The notes: a model not told the origin generated them from the letters alone. A DNA stretch of 34,188 nucleotides from JBCBTD01 sp039818825 (GCA_039818825.1 JBCBTD010000044.1:1-34188), one strand, 5' to 3'. Shown: positions 1 to 7,999, counted from the first letter of the stretch. Made by a program: numbers and translations.

Positions 1-1
1 G

Positions 2-220
2 CCGTTCGTGTCGTTCCCCCTAGCCGTCGGTCTCGCCGAGCGCGGTGCCGGGATCGCCCAGCTCGTCACCCTCGTCAGCGCCTGGTCGATCGTCGGGCTG
101 CAACGGGCGCTGGTGTTCGAGCTGCCGCTGATGGGCGTGCGCTTCACGGTGGTCCGTAGCGCGGTCTCGGTGTTGCTGCCTGTGCTCGCCGGGTTCGCGG
201 TGCTGTGGCTCACTCCTTGA
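2..220 (+). CDS. Permease-like membrane protein, C-terminal fragment
   Basis: Only the last 72 codons are in the window; the frame is open from the first complete codon at position 2, so the gene starts upstream. The peptide is strongly hydrophobic. It has a Phe-Pro-Leu-Ala motif near its left end, a segment around ALVFELPLMGVRF and a final membrane span ending in LAGFAVLWLTP. This resembles the C-terminal region of predicted permeases of the DUF318/YraQ-like type, but the fragment is too short for a firm family call. It ends 17 nt before the stop of the converging gene on the minus strand. No function is assigned beyond membrane transport-like protein. Confidence 0.55.
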   Translation, partial: PFVSFPLAVGLAERGAGIAQLVTLVSAWSIVGLQRALVFELPLMGVRFTVVRSAVSVLLPVLAGFAVLWLTP

Positions 221-237
221 CCGCTCGCAGCCGGCCG

Positions 238-1884
238 TCAGGCGTCGAGGAACCGGTCGGGGGTGATGGTCCGGCCGTCCAGATGCAGATGAATGATCGC
301 CGGCCGGCCGCTTTCGACACAGCGCTCGAAGGCCGGTGCGAAGTCGTCGGTGGCGGCGACCGTTTCGCCATGCCCGCCATAGGCCCGGGCGAGCGCGGCG
401 AAGTCGGGGTTGAGTAGCCGCGTTCCGGAGACCCGGCCCGGATAGTCACGCTCCTGATGCATCCGGATCGTGCCGTACTGGCCGTTGTCGACCACGATGA
501 CGATGATCGGCGCCTCGTGCTGCACGGCCGTGGCGAATTCCTGACCGTTCATCAAAAAGCAGCCGTCGCCGGCAAAGGCGACGACGAGGCGATCCGGGTG
601 CGTCAGCTTGGCGCCTACGGCGGCGGGCGTGCCGTAACCCATGGACCCGGACGTCGGCGCCAGTTGGGTGCGAAAGCCGCGATAGCGAAGGAAGCGATGC
701 ACCCAGATCGCATAGTTCCCAGCACCGTTGCAGACGATGGCATCGGGCGGTAGCCGGTCGGCCAACCAGCGCATCACCTGACCATATTGCAGCGGCCCCG
801 GGTTGTCCGGACTGTCGGCGCCGGACACCAAAAACGCCGCGTGCAACCGCTCGGCTTCGTCGGCCCAGACCGGGCGATTGGTGCCCGGCAGTGCTGCAAG
901 CGCGTGCGCCGTTGCGTTCACGCCGGCAGGAATGCCGAGGTCGGCCTGATAGACGCGGCCCAACTCGCTCGGATCATTGTGCACGTGGATCAGCGCCTTG
1001 CCGTTGCCGCCCTGCAGCGGGAAGCGCCGGTAGCTGTCGCTGGACGCCTCGCTCATCCGACTACCCACCGTCAGCAGCAGGTCGGCCTCGTCCAGATAGC
1101 GGCCGAGGTCCGGCGTGACGGTCAGGCCGACATGCCCTGCATAGTTGGAGTGTTCGTTGTCGAACAGCGACTGCCGACGGAACGTGCACCCCACTGGTAG
1201 GCGCCACGTCTCGGCGAACCGGCGGATGTCGGCATGGCCGGTGTCGTTCCAACCGCCGCCGCCAAGCAAGAGGAACGGCCGCTCGGCACGGCCGAGGCGG
1301 TCGTGGAGTTCGGCGATGGCCGCAGGATCCGGTGCCGCTTCGCGGACCTTCGCGGGTCGAGCATCAGCGACGTCCGCCTCGGCGAACAGCACGTCCTCGG
1401 GCAGGCCGACGACGACTGGTCCGGGCCGGCCACTCATCGCCGTGGCGACGGCGCGGTGCATGATTTCCGGCAGCCGCTCCGGTCGGTCGACCTCCACCGC
1501 CCACTTGGCGATCGGTCCGAAGAACGCGGCGTAGTCGACTTCTTGGAATGCTTCGCGGCCGCGGAACCCGTTGTCGATCTGGCCCACCAACAGGATCAGC
1601 GGCACCGAATCCTGCCGCGCGATGTGGATGGCGGGGCTCGCGTTGGTGGCGCCTGGTCCACGGGTGACGAACGCAATGCCCGGGCGCCCGGTGAGCCGCG
1701 CGTTGGCGTCGGCCATCATCGCGGCGCCGCCTTCCTGGCGGCAGATCACGAAGCGGATACCGGGCACGTCGACCAGCGCGTCGAGCGCCGCCAGGTAGCT
1801 TTCTCCCGGCACGCCGAACACCTGCTCGACGCCGTTCAGCGCCAGTTGGTCGACGAGAATCCGCCCACCGCTCCGTGCCGTCAT
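238..1884 (-). CDS. Thiamine pyrophosphate-dependent enzyme, acetolactate synthase-like
   Basis: 548 residues, the usual length for the acetolactate synthase/benzoylformate decarboxylase superfamily. The N-terminal pyrimidine-binding domain carries the catalytic Glu at about residue 51 (CRQEGGAAMMA) and the GPG..N motif typical of the family. A central domain follows. The C-terminal PP-binding domain has the ThDP-Mg motif GDG (AGDGCFLMN) followed by VVDNGQYG. It should bind ThDP and catalyse decarboxylation or carboligation of a 2-oxo acid; the substrate cannot be read from sequence. No ilvH regulatory subunit lies next to it, so a housekeeping branched-chain acetolactate synthase is less likely than a catabolic or oxo-acid decarboxylase-type paralogue. 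The ATG is preceded by a good GGGAGGA ribosome-binding site. It lies downstream of the mlaC pair on the same strand, separated by 104 nt. Confidence 0.85.
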   Translation of the reverse strand: MTARSGGRILVDQLALNGVEQVFGVPGESYLAALDALVDVPGIRFVICRQEGGAAMMADANARLTGRPGIAFVTRGPGATNASPAIHIARQDSVPLILLVGQIDNGFRGREAFQEVDYAAFFGPIAKWAVEVDRPERLPEIMHRAVATAMSGRPGPVVVGLPEDVLFAEADVADARPAKVREAAPDPAAIAELHDRLGRAERPFLLLGGGGWNDTGHADIRRFAETWRLPVGCTFRRQSLFDNEHSNYAGHVGLTVTPDLGRYLDEADLLLTVGSRMSEASSDSYRRFPLQGGNGKALIHVHNDPSELGRVYQADLGIPAGVNATAHALAALPGTNRPVWADEAERLHAAFLVSGADSPDNPGPLQYGQVMRWLADRLPPDAIVCNGAGNYAIWVHRFLRYRGFRTQLAPTSGSMGYGTPAAVGAKLTHPDRLVVAFAGDGCFLMNGQEFATAVQHEAPIIVIVVDNGQYGTIRMHQERDYPGRVSGTRLLNPDFAALARAYGGHGETVAATDDFAPAFERCVESGRPAIIHLHLDGRTITPDRFLDA

Positions 1885-1971
1885 CGTTCCGCGTCCTCCC
1901 GTTGGTCCGATGGGAGAAGCGCGGCGTCGGGCAGGCTGTCAAGCCGACGCGGCGGCCGACGATGGCGGTGG

Positions 1972-1987
1972 CCCGCCGGGCGGCGGG
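1972..1987 (-). terminator. Short GC hairpin after second mlaC-like gene
   Basis: A 6-bp inverted repeat CCCGCC/GGCGGG with a 4-nt loop sits immediately after the stop of the leftward MlaC-like gene. There is no T tract, so it would be at best a weak or Rho-assisted terminator or an mRNA 3'-end stabiliser. Confidence 0.25.
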
Positions 1988-1988
1988 T

Positions 1989-2597
1989 TCAGGACGCTGC
2001 TGCGGTGCGGTCCTGGAGCATGGCGATCAGCCCGTCGATGCCCTCGCGCTGCACCACGGCGTTGAATTCGTTCCGCTGCGTGATGGTCATGCTGACGCCC
2101 TCGACGGCGACGTCGATGATCCGCAGCTCGCCGCCACGATCACGGACGCGCCAGTCGATGCCGAGCGTCGGCTGGCCGCCGCCTTCGACCCGGCTGCGGA
2201 CCCGGACGTCCTGCTGGCCTTCGGGTGCGGCGTCGACGACGATGAGCCGCTGGCCGCTGTAGTCGTCGAAGCGGCGCCCGTAGGTTGCGAGCACGAATCT
2301 CTCGAACGCGGCGGTGTAGGCCTGTTGCTGCTCGGGCGTGAGCGATCGGTAGGTGGGACCGAGCACCAGACGGGCGATGAACGGCAGATCGAAACCCTCT
2401 TCGAGCAGCGCCGTGATGCGTTCACGGCGCTCGCTCTGCGGCAGGTTGCTGGTCAGCACCGTCGTGGTCTCGTCCGCCAGATCGGCGATGAACGCGCGCG
2501 CGGCCCCTTGCTCCAGCGCCGCGGCCGAGGTCGTGACGAGGAGCCCGCCGAACAGCAGGGTGGTGGCAAGCACTGATCGGCGGCTGGCACGTTGCAT
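1989..2597 (-). CDS. MlaC/Ttg2D-family periplasmic phospholipid-binding protein, copy 2
   Basis: 202 residues. MlaC-family proteins carry phospholipids across the periplasm between the outer-membrane MlaA complex and the inner-membrane MlaFEDB ABC transporter. A Sec signal peptide is visible (arginines, hydrophobic core, end near TTSAAA). The mature domain carries the family pattern GFDLPFIARLVLGPTYRSL, the FERFVLATYGRRF region and the C-terminal NEFNAVVQREGIDGLI block. I chose the ATG at 2597 because GGAAGGA lies at proper distance; an in-frame ATG at 2615 would precede that site. It is a close paralogue of the gene at 2745-3356, including a 44-nt perfectly identical stretch, so this is a tandem duplication. 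No mlaA, mlaD, mlaE or mlaF is in the window. Family assignment is firm; which lipid route each copy serves is unknown. Confidence 0.85.
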   Translation of the reverse strand: MQRASRRSVLATTLLFGGLLVTTSAAALEQGAARAFIADLADETTTVLTSNLPQSERRERITALLEEGFDLPFIARLVLGPTYRSLTPEQQQAYTAAFERFVLATYGRRFDDYSGQRLIVVDAAPEGQQDVRVRSRVEGGGQPTLGIDWRVRDRGGELRIIDVAVEGVSMTITQRNEFNAVVQREGIDGLIAMLQDRTAAAS

Positions 2598-2744
2598 CGG
2601 ACGCGTCCTTCCCATTCTGCCTCGTCCCCGTTCTGCGGCGTCGACGACGACCGCCGGTCACGGCGCCGTCGTCTCGCGGTTCGACCATCACTCGATGGAC
2701 GAGCGCAGCCGCAGACTAGTTCGACGTGCCGCGAACGGGCGGGC

Positions 2745-3356
2745 TCACGACGGTGCGGCGCTGGCCCGGTCGTTGAGCAGCGCGATAAGGCCGTCGATGC
2801 CCTGACGCTGCACCACGGCGTTGAACTCGCTTCGTTGCGAGATCGCCATGCTGACGCCTTCGACCCCCACGTCGATGATCCGCATCTCGCCGTCACGCTC
2901 GCGGACCCGCCAATCGATCGTCAGGGTCGGCTGACCGCCGCCGCGGATCTGACTGCGGACGCGCACGTCCTGCTGGCCTTCCGGTTGGGCGTCCAGGACC
3001 ACGATCTCCTGACCGTTGTAGTCCTCGAAGCGGCGCCCGTAGGTCGCCAGGACGAACCGTTCGAACGCGGCGGTGTAGGCCTGTTGCTGCTCGGGCGTGA
3101 GCGAACGGTAGGTGGGGCCGAGCACGAGACGGCCGATGAACGGCAAATCGAAGCCTTCGTTGAGGAGTGTGATCACGCGTTCTTGACGTTCGCCGTCCGA
3201 CATGTCGCCGGTGAGCACGGCGGTGGTTTCCTCCGCCAGCCCGACGATGAAGTTCCTGGCCGTCTCCGGCTCCAGGGCAGAGGCGGGTACCAGGGGGACG
3301 ACGGCCCCCAGTGCCACCAGACAGGCAACCAAGAGGCGTCGGCTCACACGGCGCAT
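2745..3356 (-). CDS. MlaC/Ttg2D-family periplasmic phospholipid-binding protein, copy 1
   Basis: 203 residues with an N-terminal signal peptide (MRRVSRRLLVACLVALGAV, hydrophobic to about residue 27) and the same MlaC domain as its downstream neighbour: GFDLPFIGRLVLGPTYRSL, FERFVLATYGRRF and a C-terminal SEFNAVVQRQGIDGLI. GAGGA lies about 7 nt before the ATG. It is the first of the tandem pair in the direction of transcription; 147 nt separate its stop from the start of copy 2. A possible -35 (TTGACG, 3420-3415 on the minus strand) lies upstream, with only a poor -10 (CAATCG). The role is expected to be periplasmic lipid transfer for outer-membrane asymmetry, inferred from the family; the partner transporter is elsewhere. 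Confidence 0.85.
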   Translation of the reverse strand: MRRVSRRLLVACLVALGAVVPLVPASALEPETARNFIVGLAEETTAVLTGDMSDGERQERVITLLNEGFDLPFIGRLVLGPTYRSLTPEQQQAYTAAFERFVLATYGRRFEDYNGQEIVVLDAQPEGQQDVRVRSQIRGGGQPTLTIDWRVRERDGEMRIIDVGVEGVSMAISQRSEFNAVVQRQGIDGLIALLNDRASAAPS

Positions 3357-3433
3357 CGGGTGTTCCTCATCAACGGTGACGACACCGGGAGCGATTGGGC
3401 TCGTCCGGCGCTACCGTCAAGGGGGGTCGTAGG

Positions 3434-3457
3434 CCGGCTCGGCGCGTGCCGAGCCGG
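3434..3457 (-). terminator. Perfect 10-bp hairpin between the DUF2189 operon and mlaC pair
   Basis: CCGGCTCGGC and GCCGAGCCGG form a perfect 10-bp stem with a GCGT loop, 5 nt past the stop of the 65-residue membrane protein in the leftward direction. No U tract follows on the minus strand, so it is a terminator-like structure of uncertain efficiency. Confidence 0.45.
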
Positions 3458-3461
3458 GGGA

Positions 3462-3659
3462 TCAGGACGGGTCGTTCTTGGAGCCGGTGTGTCGATGGAT
3501 CAGGTAGAATATCAGCAAGACGCCGACACCGGCGAAAAACAGCCCGGTGCCGTAGAAGATGCCGTCGGTCGCGCGGCTCGCCATGAGCAGCCCGACGAGG
3601 CTGACCACGGCAAGCACCGTGCCGAGGATCCATGGACCCATCACCGACTCCCAACTCAT
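3462..3659 (-). CDS. Small two-span membrane protein, 65 residues
   Basis: This short frame begins MSWESVMGPWILG and ends in RHTGSKNDPS. It has two predicted membrane spans, roughly residues 9-28 and 33-55, joined by a short loop (ASRATDG). Its ATG overlaps the stop of the DUF2189 gene in the ATGA arrangement (3656-3659), a strong sign of translational coupling and of a real gene. I do not recognise a named family. The coupling implies it works with, or is made in proportion to, the DUF2189 membrane protein. The same strand is open far upstream, but that longer frame is the shadow of the DUF2189 gene. Confidence 0.6.
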   Translation of the reverse strand: MSWESVMGPWILGTVLAVVSLVGLLMASRATDGIFYGTGLFFAGVGVLLIFYLIHRHTGSKNDPS

Positions 3660-4528
3660 TGGCCGGCCTCGCTGGCCGCGGGCGGCAGTTGCACGAGGTC
3701 CTTGTAGGCATGCCAAGTCGCATGCCCGATCAGCGGCAACGCGACGATCAGACCGACGTAGAGCGTAGCCAACCCGGCGCCGGCGAACAGCACGATCAAT
3801 AGGCCCCAAAGCGCCATGGGCTTCGGGTTGGTCGCGACCGCCTTGTAGCTGGTGGCGATGGCTTCGATGACGTTGGACTCCGGACGGTCGAGCAGCATCG
3901 GGATCGAGACGGCGCTGATGGCGAACGTGAACGCCGCCAACACGCCGCCGACCGCCGTGCCGAACACCAGGAACGGCAGCGAGCTCGGTGTCAGGAACGT
4001 CTCCACCAAGAGCTTGTCGACCGACGGCACGTTGCCGATGCCGAAATACAGCATGAAAATCAGCGCGGCGATGCGGCTCCAGGCGATCAGCACCAAAAGG
4101 AGTGCGACCCCCATCAAGGCGATTTGGGAAGGGTTTCGTTGCCAAGCGCGAAGTGCGGCACCGAGCGAGGTCTTCTCGCCGGCGGCACGGCGGCGGCTGA
4201 TCTCGTACAGGCCGACAGCGGCCAGCGGCCCGATGATCAGGAAGCCCGCCGTCATCGGTAGCACCAAGTAAAACACGTCGAGCGCGAACAAGCCGACGGT
4301 CAACAGATAGCCCAAGCCGGCAAACACGACCCCGTAGCCGAGCGAGACGGTCGGCGCCGCCAACAAGTCCTTCCACCCAGCCATCAGCCAGCTCCATGGC
4401 CGATCGATCTCGACGTGGCGGATCGCCGCGTGAGGTTTCGAGAAAACTGGAACGGCCTCGCTCACGAGCTCCTCCATCTTTGGCTGCCACCAATGACCAT
4501 CTGCCATGAACGAGTGTGAGTGTTCCAC
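3656..4528 (-). CDS. DUF2189-family integral membrane protein
   Basis: 290 residues from a GTG start (ATG alternatives at 4507 and 4477). After a soluble N-terminus with HVEIDRPWSWLMAGWKDLL it shows about six hydrophobic spans, and it carries the family feature of a dedicated W-x-D-L segment before the first span. DUF2189 proteins are of unknown function, and some are annotated next to or as putative cytochrome oxidase components. That fits its position here: divergent from ccoN and only about 145 nt away. The start is uncertain because the AAGGG ahead of the GTG is only 1-2 nt from it, while the inner ATGs lack a clear site. It is coupled to the downstream 65-residue gene. A role in cbb3 biogenesis is a guess from location. 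Confidence 0.75.
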   Translation of the reverse strand: MEHSHSFMADGHWWQPKMEELVSEAVPVFSKPHAAIRHVEIDRPWSWLMAGWKDLLAAPTVSLGYGVVFAGLGYLLTVGLFALDVFYLVLPMTAGFLIIGPLAAVGLYEISRRRAAGEKTSLGAALRAWQRNPSQIALMGVALLLVLIAWSRIAALIFMLYFGIGNVPSVDKLLVETFLTPSSLPFLVFGTAVGGVLAAFTFAISAVSIPMLLDRPESNVIEAIATSYKAVATNPKPMALWGLLIVLFAGAGLATLYVGLIVALPLIGHATWHAYKDLVQLPPAASEAGQ

Positions 4529-4616
4529 ACCCTTCCCGCTAGGTCACCCGAAAGCATGGTGCGCTCGGGGGCCAGGTGGTGGCCCGACCGGACGCTCTCG
4601 CCCGATCGTCCAGTTG

Positions 4617-4640
4617 ACGCATTTACCGCGATGAATGCGT
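4617..4640. promoter_or_regulatory. Perfect 7-10-7 dyad ahead of ccoN
   Basis: ACGCATT (4617-4623) and AATGCGT (4634-4640) are perfect inverted repeats separated by 10 nt, ending 33 nt before the ccoN ATG. A TTGACG hexamer (4614-4619) overlaps the left arm and could be a -35 element, with only weak -10 candidates around 4637-4643. The dyad could be an operator or a 5'-leader hairpin. It is not an FNR/FixK anaerobox (TTGAT-N4-ATCAA). Confidence 0.4.
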
Positions 4641-4673
4641 AAAAGCCGCCGTGGTCAGTCGTTCGGAGGCAGT

Positions 4674-6164
4674 ATGTCCGCCCAAGCAGCTACGGTGGGA
4701 TCGGGAGCCGGGGTCGCCGCGCCGACGGAATACGTCGAGAACGTGATCCGTTGGTTCGTGATCGCGACCGTGTTTTGGGGGGTGGTCGGTTTCATCGCCG
4801 GGACCTTCATCGCGTTTCAGCTCGCCTATCCGTGGCTGAATTTGGGGCCGGAATGGCTGAATTTCGGCCGCCTGCGCCCGGTCCACACCTCGGCGGTCAT
4901 CTTCGCCTTCGGCGGCAATGCGCTTCTCTGCACCTCCCTGTACGTCGTCCAGCGAACCTGCCGGCAGCGACTGTTCGGTGGCGAGTACGCGGCGATGTTC
5001 GTGTTCTGGGGCTACCAGATCTTCATCGTGCTCGCGGCCACCGGCTACCTCCTCGGGATCACCCAGTCGAAGGAGTATGCGGAGCCGGAATGGTACGTCG
5101 ACATCTGGCTGACCGTCGTCTGGGTCGCCTACCTCGTCGTGTTCGCCGGCACGCTGATGACCCGGCGCGAGAGTCACATCTACGTGGCCAACTGGTTCTA
5201 TCTCGCGTTCATCGTCACGGTGGCGATGCTGCACATCGTGAACAACCTGTCACTGCCGGTGTCGTTCTTCGGCACCAAGAGCTACTCGGTGTTCCCCGGC
5301 GTCCAGGATGCGATGGTGCAGTGGTGGTACGGCCACAACGCCGTCGGCTTCTTCCTCACCGCCGGCTTCCTCGGCATCATGTACTATTTCGTGCCCAAAC
5401 AGGCCGAACGCCCGGTGTACTCGTACCGGCTGTCGATCGTGCACTTCTGGGCGCTGATCTTCCTCTACATCTGGGCTGGACCGCACCACCTGCACTACAC
5501 GGCACTGCCCGATTGGACGCAGATGCTCGGGATGGTGTTCTCGATCATGCTGTGGATGCCGTCGTGGGGCGGCATGATCAACGGCCTGATGACCCTGTCG
5601 GGCGCTTGGGACAAGCTGCGCACCGACCCGGTGCTGCGCTTCCTCGTGGTCTCCGTCGCCTTCTACGGCATGAGCACCTTCGAGGGGCCGTTGATGTCGA
5701 TCCGGCAGGTCAACGCCCTCAGTCACTACACCGACTGGACCATCGGCCACGTCCATTCCGGCGCGCTCGGCTGGGTCGCCTTCGTCAGCTTCGGCGCGAT
5801 GTACTACCTGGTACCGAAACTCTGGAAGCGCAGTCGGCTCTACAGCCTGCGGCTGGTCGAGTGGCACTTCTGGGTCGCGACCCTCGGCATCGTTCTCTAC
5901 ATCACCGCGATGTGGGTGTCGGGCATCATGCAGGGCCTGATGTGGCGGGCTTACGACGACCTCGGCTTCCTGCAGTTCTCGTTCATCGAGACGGTCGCGG
6001 CGATGCACCCCTTCTACGTCATCCGGGCGCTCGGCGGGGTGCTGTTCCTCGCCGGCTCCTTGATCATGGTCTACAATTTGTGGCGGACCGCCCGCGGTGA
6101 CGTGGCGCTCGAGACGCTTCCCGGCTCGCCATCGGCGGCCGCCCGCGCCGTCCCCGCCGAGTAA
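4674..6164 (+). CDS. ccoN: Cytochrome cbb3 oxidase catalytic subunit I
   Basis: 496 residues; the haem-copper catalytic subunit of the C-type (cbb3) oxygen reductase, which reduces O2 to water at low oxygen and pumps protons in the inner membrane. Twelve or so membrane spans are visible. Ligands can be placed: His71 (low-spin haem b), His221, His271 and His272 (CuB), Tyr265 as the cross-linked tyrosine typical of cbb3 enzymes, and His359/His361 for haem b3 and haem b. The start is the ATG at 4674, with GGAGG at 4665-4669; an in-frame ATG at 4635 lies inside the upstream dyad and lacks a ribosome-binding site. First gene of the ccoNOQP operon; ccoO follows after 12 nt. Confidence 0.97.
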   Translation: MSAQAATVGSGAGVAAPTEYVENVIRWFVIATVFWGVVGFIAGTFIAFQLAYPWLNLGPEWLNFGRLRPVHTSAVIFAFGGNALLCTSLYVVQRTCRQRLFGGEYAAMFVFWGYQIFIVLAATGYLLGITQSKEYAEPEWYVDIWLTVVWVAYLVVFAGTLMTRRESHIYVANWFYLAFIVTVAMLHIVNNLSLPVSFFGTKSYSVFPGVQDAMVQWWYGHNAVGFFLTAGFLGIMYYFVPKQAERPVYSYRLSIVHFWALIFLYIWAGPHHLHYTALPDWTQMLGMVFSIMLWMPSWGGMINGLMTLSGAWDKLRTDPVLRFLVVSVAFYGMSTFEGPLMSIRQVNALSHYTDWTIGHVHSGALGWVAFVSFGAMYYLVPKLWKRSRLYSLRLVEWHFWVATLGIVLYITAMWVSGIMQGLMWRAYDDLGFLQFSFIETVAAMHPFYVIRALGGVLFLAGSLIMVYNLWRTARGDVALETLPGSPSAAARAVPAE

Positions 6165-6176
6165 GGAGGCAGGTCC

Positions 6177-6908
6177 ATGGTATGGCAGTACAACCAGGTC
6201 TTCGAGACCCGGACCCTCGCCCTGACCGTCGGCGTCCTGGTGGTCGTCTCGATCGGTGGCATCGTGCAGATCGCGCCCTTGTTCTCGATCGAAAACACCA
6301 TCGAGCGGGTCGAGGGCGTGCGCCCCTACAGCCCGCTCGAGCTGGTCGGCCGCAACATCTACATCCGCGAGGGCTGCTACACCTGCCACTCGCAGATGAT
6401 CCGCACACTCCGTGACGAGGTGGAGCGCTACGGCCACTACAGCCTCGCCGCCGAAAGCATGTACGATCATCCGTTCCAGTGGGGCTCGAAACGCACCGGC
6501 CCCGATCTTGCCCGGGTCGGCGGCAAGTACTCGAACGAGTGGCACGTCCAGCACATGATCGCGCCGCGCTCGGTGGTGCCCGAGAGCATCATGCCGCCCT
6601 ATGCCTTCCTCGCCGATCGCACCGTCGATGGCGAAGACATCGCCGCGCATCTGGAAGCGCTGCGGATCGTCGGCGTACCCTACACCGACGAGCAGATCGA
6701 GGCGGCGCAGGCCGACCTGCTGGGTCAGGCATCGGACGACGGTGACTGGGGGGCGATCCAGGAGCGCTACGCCAAGGCCGTGGTCGGCGATGCCGACGGC
6801 GATCCGAGCCGCGTGACCGAGATGGACGCGCTGGTCGCGTACCTGCAGATCCTCGGCCAGATGGTCGACTTCTCCGAGGTCGAGCCGACCACGCTCGAGC
6901 AGTTCTGA
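6177..6908 (+). CDS. ccoO: Cytochrome cbb3 oxidase subunit II, mono-haem cytochrome c
   Basis: 243 residues. A single N-terminal membrane anchor (about residues 13-34) is followed by a periplasmic cytochrome c domain with haem-attachment motif CYTCH at 67-71 and a likely Met axial ligand near 139 (SIMPPY). It passes electrons from CcoP to the CcoN active site. GGAGG precedes the ATG. Length and domain order match the family. The next gene, ccoQ, starts 11 nt downstream. Confidence 0.96.
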   Translation: MVWQYNQVFETRTLALTVGVLVVVSIGGIVQIAPLFSIENTIERVEGVRPYSPLELVGRNIYIREGCYTCHSQMIRTLRDEVERYGHYSLAAESMYDHPFQWGSKRTGPDLARVGGKYSNEWHVQHMIAPRSVVPESIMPPYAFLADRTVDGEDIAAHLEALRIVGVPYTDEQIEAAQADLLGQASDDGDWGAIQERYAKAVVGDADGDPSRVTEMDALVAYLQILGQMVDFSEVEPTTLEQF

Positions 6909-6919
6909 GGGCGGGGGAC

Positions 6920-7072
6920 ATGTCCCAGGGGATCCTCGACCTGCTGTACCAGTTCTGGCTGGTCGGCATGGTCGTCATCTTCCTCGGTATCGTCTGGTGG
7001 GCCTACCGGCCGAGCAATCGCAAGAAGTGGGAAGAGCGCGGGCGTCTCCCATTCGACGACAAGGAGAGTTAG
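6920..7072 (+). CDS. ccoQ: Cytochrome cbb3 oxidase small subunit
   Basis: 50 residues. One membrane span (about 8-29, with a Trp-Trp-Ala-Tyr exit) is followed by a charged tail rich in Arg and Lys and ending FDDKES. This is the standard CcoQ/FixQ layout. It is thought to stabilise the complex, notably the CcoP association. It lies between ccoO and ccoP with GGGGGA before the ATG; its own last codons (AAGGAG) form the ribosome-binding site for ccoP, which starts 3 nt after the stop. Confidence 0.92.
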   Translation: MSQGILDLLYQFWLVGMVVIFLGIVWWAYRPSNRKKWEERGRLPFDDKES

Positions 7073-7075
7073 GGG

Positions 7076-7951
7076 ATGCCCACGAAGATCGAGAAGGACG
7101 ACGTCACCGGGGTCGAGACCACCGGCCACGAGTGGGACGGGATCAAGGAGCTGAACACCCCACTGCCATCGTGGTGGGTGTACACGTTCTTCGCCTGCAT
7201 CGCGTTCGCCGTCCTTTGGATGCTGCTGTATCCGGCGATCCCGCTCGGCAACTTCGCCACCTCCGGGCTGCTCGGCACCACGGCGCGCGAGCGCGTGACC
7301 GCGGAGATCGAAACGGCGCAGGCGGCGAGGGCGGCGATCGAGGATCGGATCCTCGCAGCCAGCCTCGACGACATCCGCACCGATCAGACGCTGCAGACCT
7401 ACGCGCTCACCGGCGGCCGCATCGCCTTCGGCAACAATTGCGCGCAGTGCCATGCCGTCGGCGGCGCCGGTCAGCTCAACTACCCGGTCCTCGCGGACGA
7501 CGACTGGCTGTGGGGCGGTTCGTTGGAAGACATCCAACGAACGATCCTCTATGGCGTCCGCAATGCCGAGTACGAACTCGACGCCCGCTTTTCGCTGATG
7601 CCCGCCTTCGGCGCCGACGGCCTGCTCGACCGCGCGCAGATCGACCAGGTGACCGCTTACGTGCTGTTGCTCGGAGGGGCGGAAGTCGACCCGGCGGACG
7701 TTGGGGAAGGCGAGACGCTGTACGTCGAGAACTGCGCGTCCTGCCACGGCGACGACGGCAAGGGTATCGTCGAACTGGGCGCACCCAATCTGACCGACGC
7801 GATCTGGCTCTACGGTGGTGAACCGGAAGAGATTGCCCAGCAAATCTGGGCGCCGCACCACGGCGTGATGCCGGGCTTCGTCGATCGTCTCGACGCCGGC
7901 ACCATCAAGATGCTCGCCACCTACGTGCACTCGCTCGGTGGCGGCCAGTAG
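7076..7951 (+). CDS. ccoP: Cytochrome cbb3 oxidase subunit III, di-haem cytochrome c
   Basis: 291 residues. A cytoplasmic N-terminus (with DGIKELNTPLPSWW, the conserved start of the family) leads into one or two hydrophobic segments around 33-65. Two cytochrome c domains follow, with CAQCH at 122-126 and CASCH at 220-224 and likely Met axial ligands at 175 (SLMPAF) and 265 (VMPGF). It receives electrons from soluble or membrane cytochrome c and feeds CcoO. Last gene of the structural operon; a 170-nt gap with two hairpins separates it from ccoG. Confidence 0.96.
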   Translation: MPTKIEKDDVTGVETTGHEWDGIKELNTPLPSWWVYTFFACIAFAVLWMLLYPAIPLGNFATSGLLGTTARERVTAEIETAQAARAAIEDRILAASLDDIRTDQTLQTYALTGGRIAFGNNCAQCHAVGGAGQLNYPVLADDDWLWGGSLEDIQRTILYGVRNAEYELDARFSLMPAFGADGLLDRAQIDQVTAYVLLLGGAEVDPADVGEGETLYVENCASCHGDDGKGIVELGAPNLTDAIWLYGGEPEEIAQQIWAPHHGVMPGFVDRLDAGTIKMLATYVHSLGGGQ

Positions 7952-7969
7952 GTACGCACGTAGGATCGG

Positions 7970-7999
7970 ACCGGCCGGCGGCACCATGCCGCGGCCGGT
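7970..7999 (+). terminator. 13-bp bulged hairpin after ccoP
   Basis: ACCGGCC-g-GCGGCA and TGCCGC-GGCCGGT form a 13-bp stem with one bulged G (7977) and a CCA loop, 18 nt after the ccoP stop. There is no T run, so it may partly stop transcription or protect the ccoNOQP mRNA 3' end, giving less assembly-protein message than oxidase message. Confidence 0.45.

Noticed and set aside
4614..4640. FNR/FixK box before ccoN
   Set aside because: TTGACGCATTTACC does not carry the second half-site; the symmetry present is ACGCATT/AATGCGT, which is not the TTGAT-N4-ATCAA pattern.
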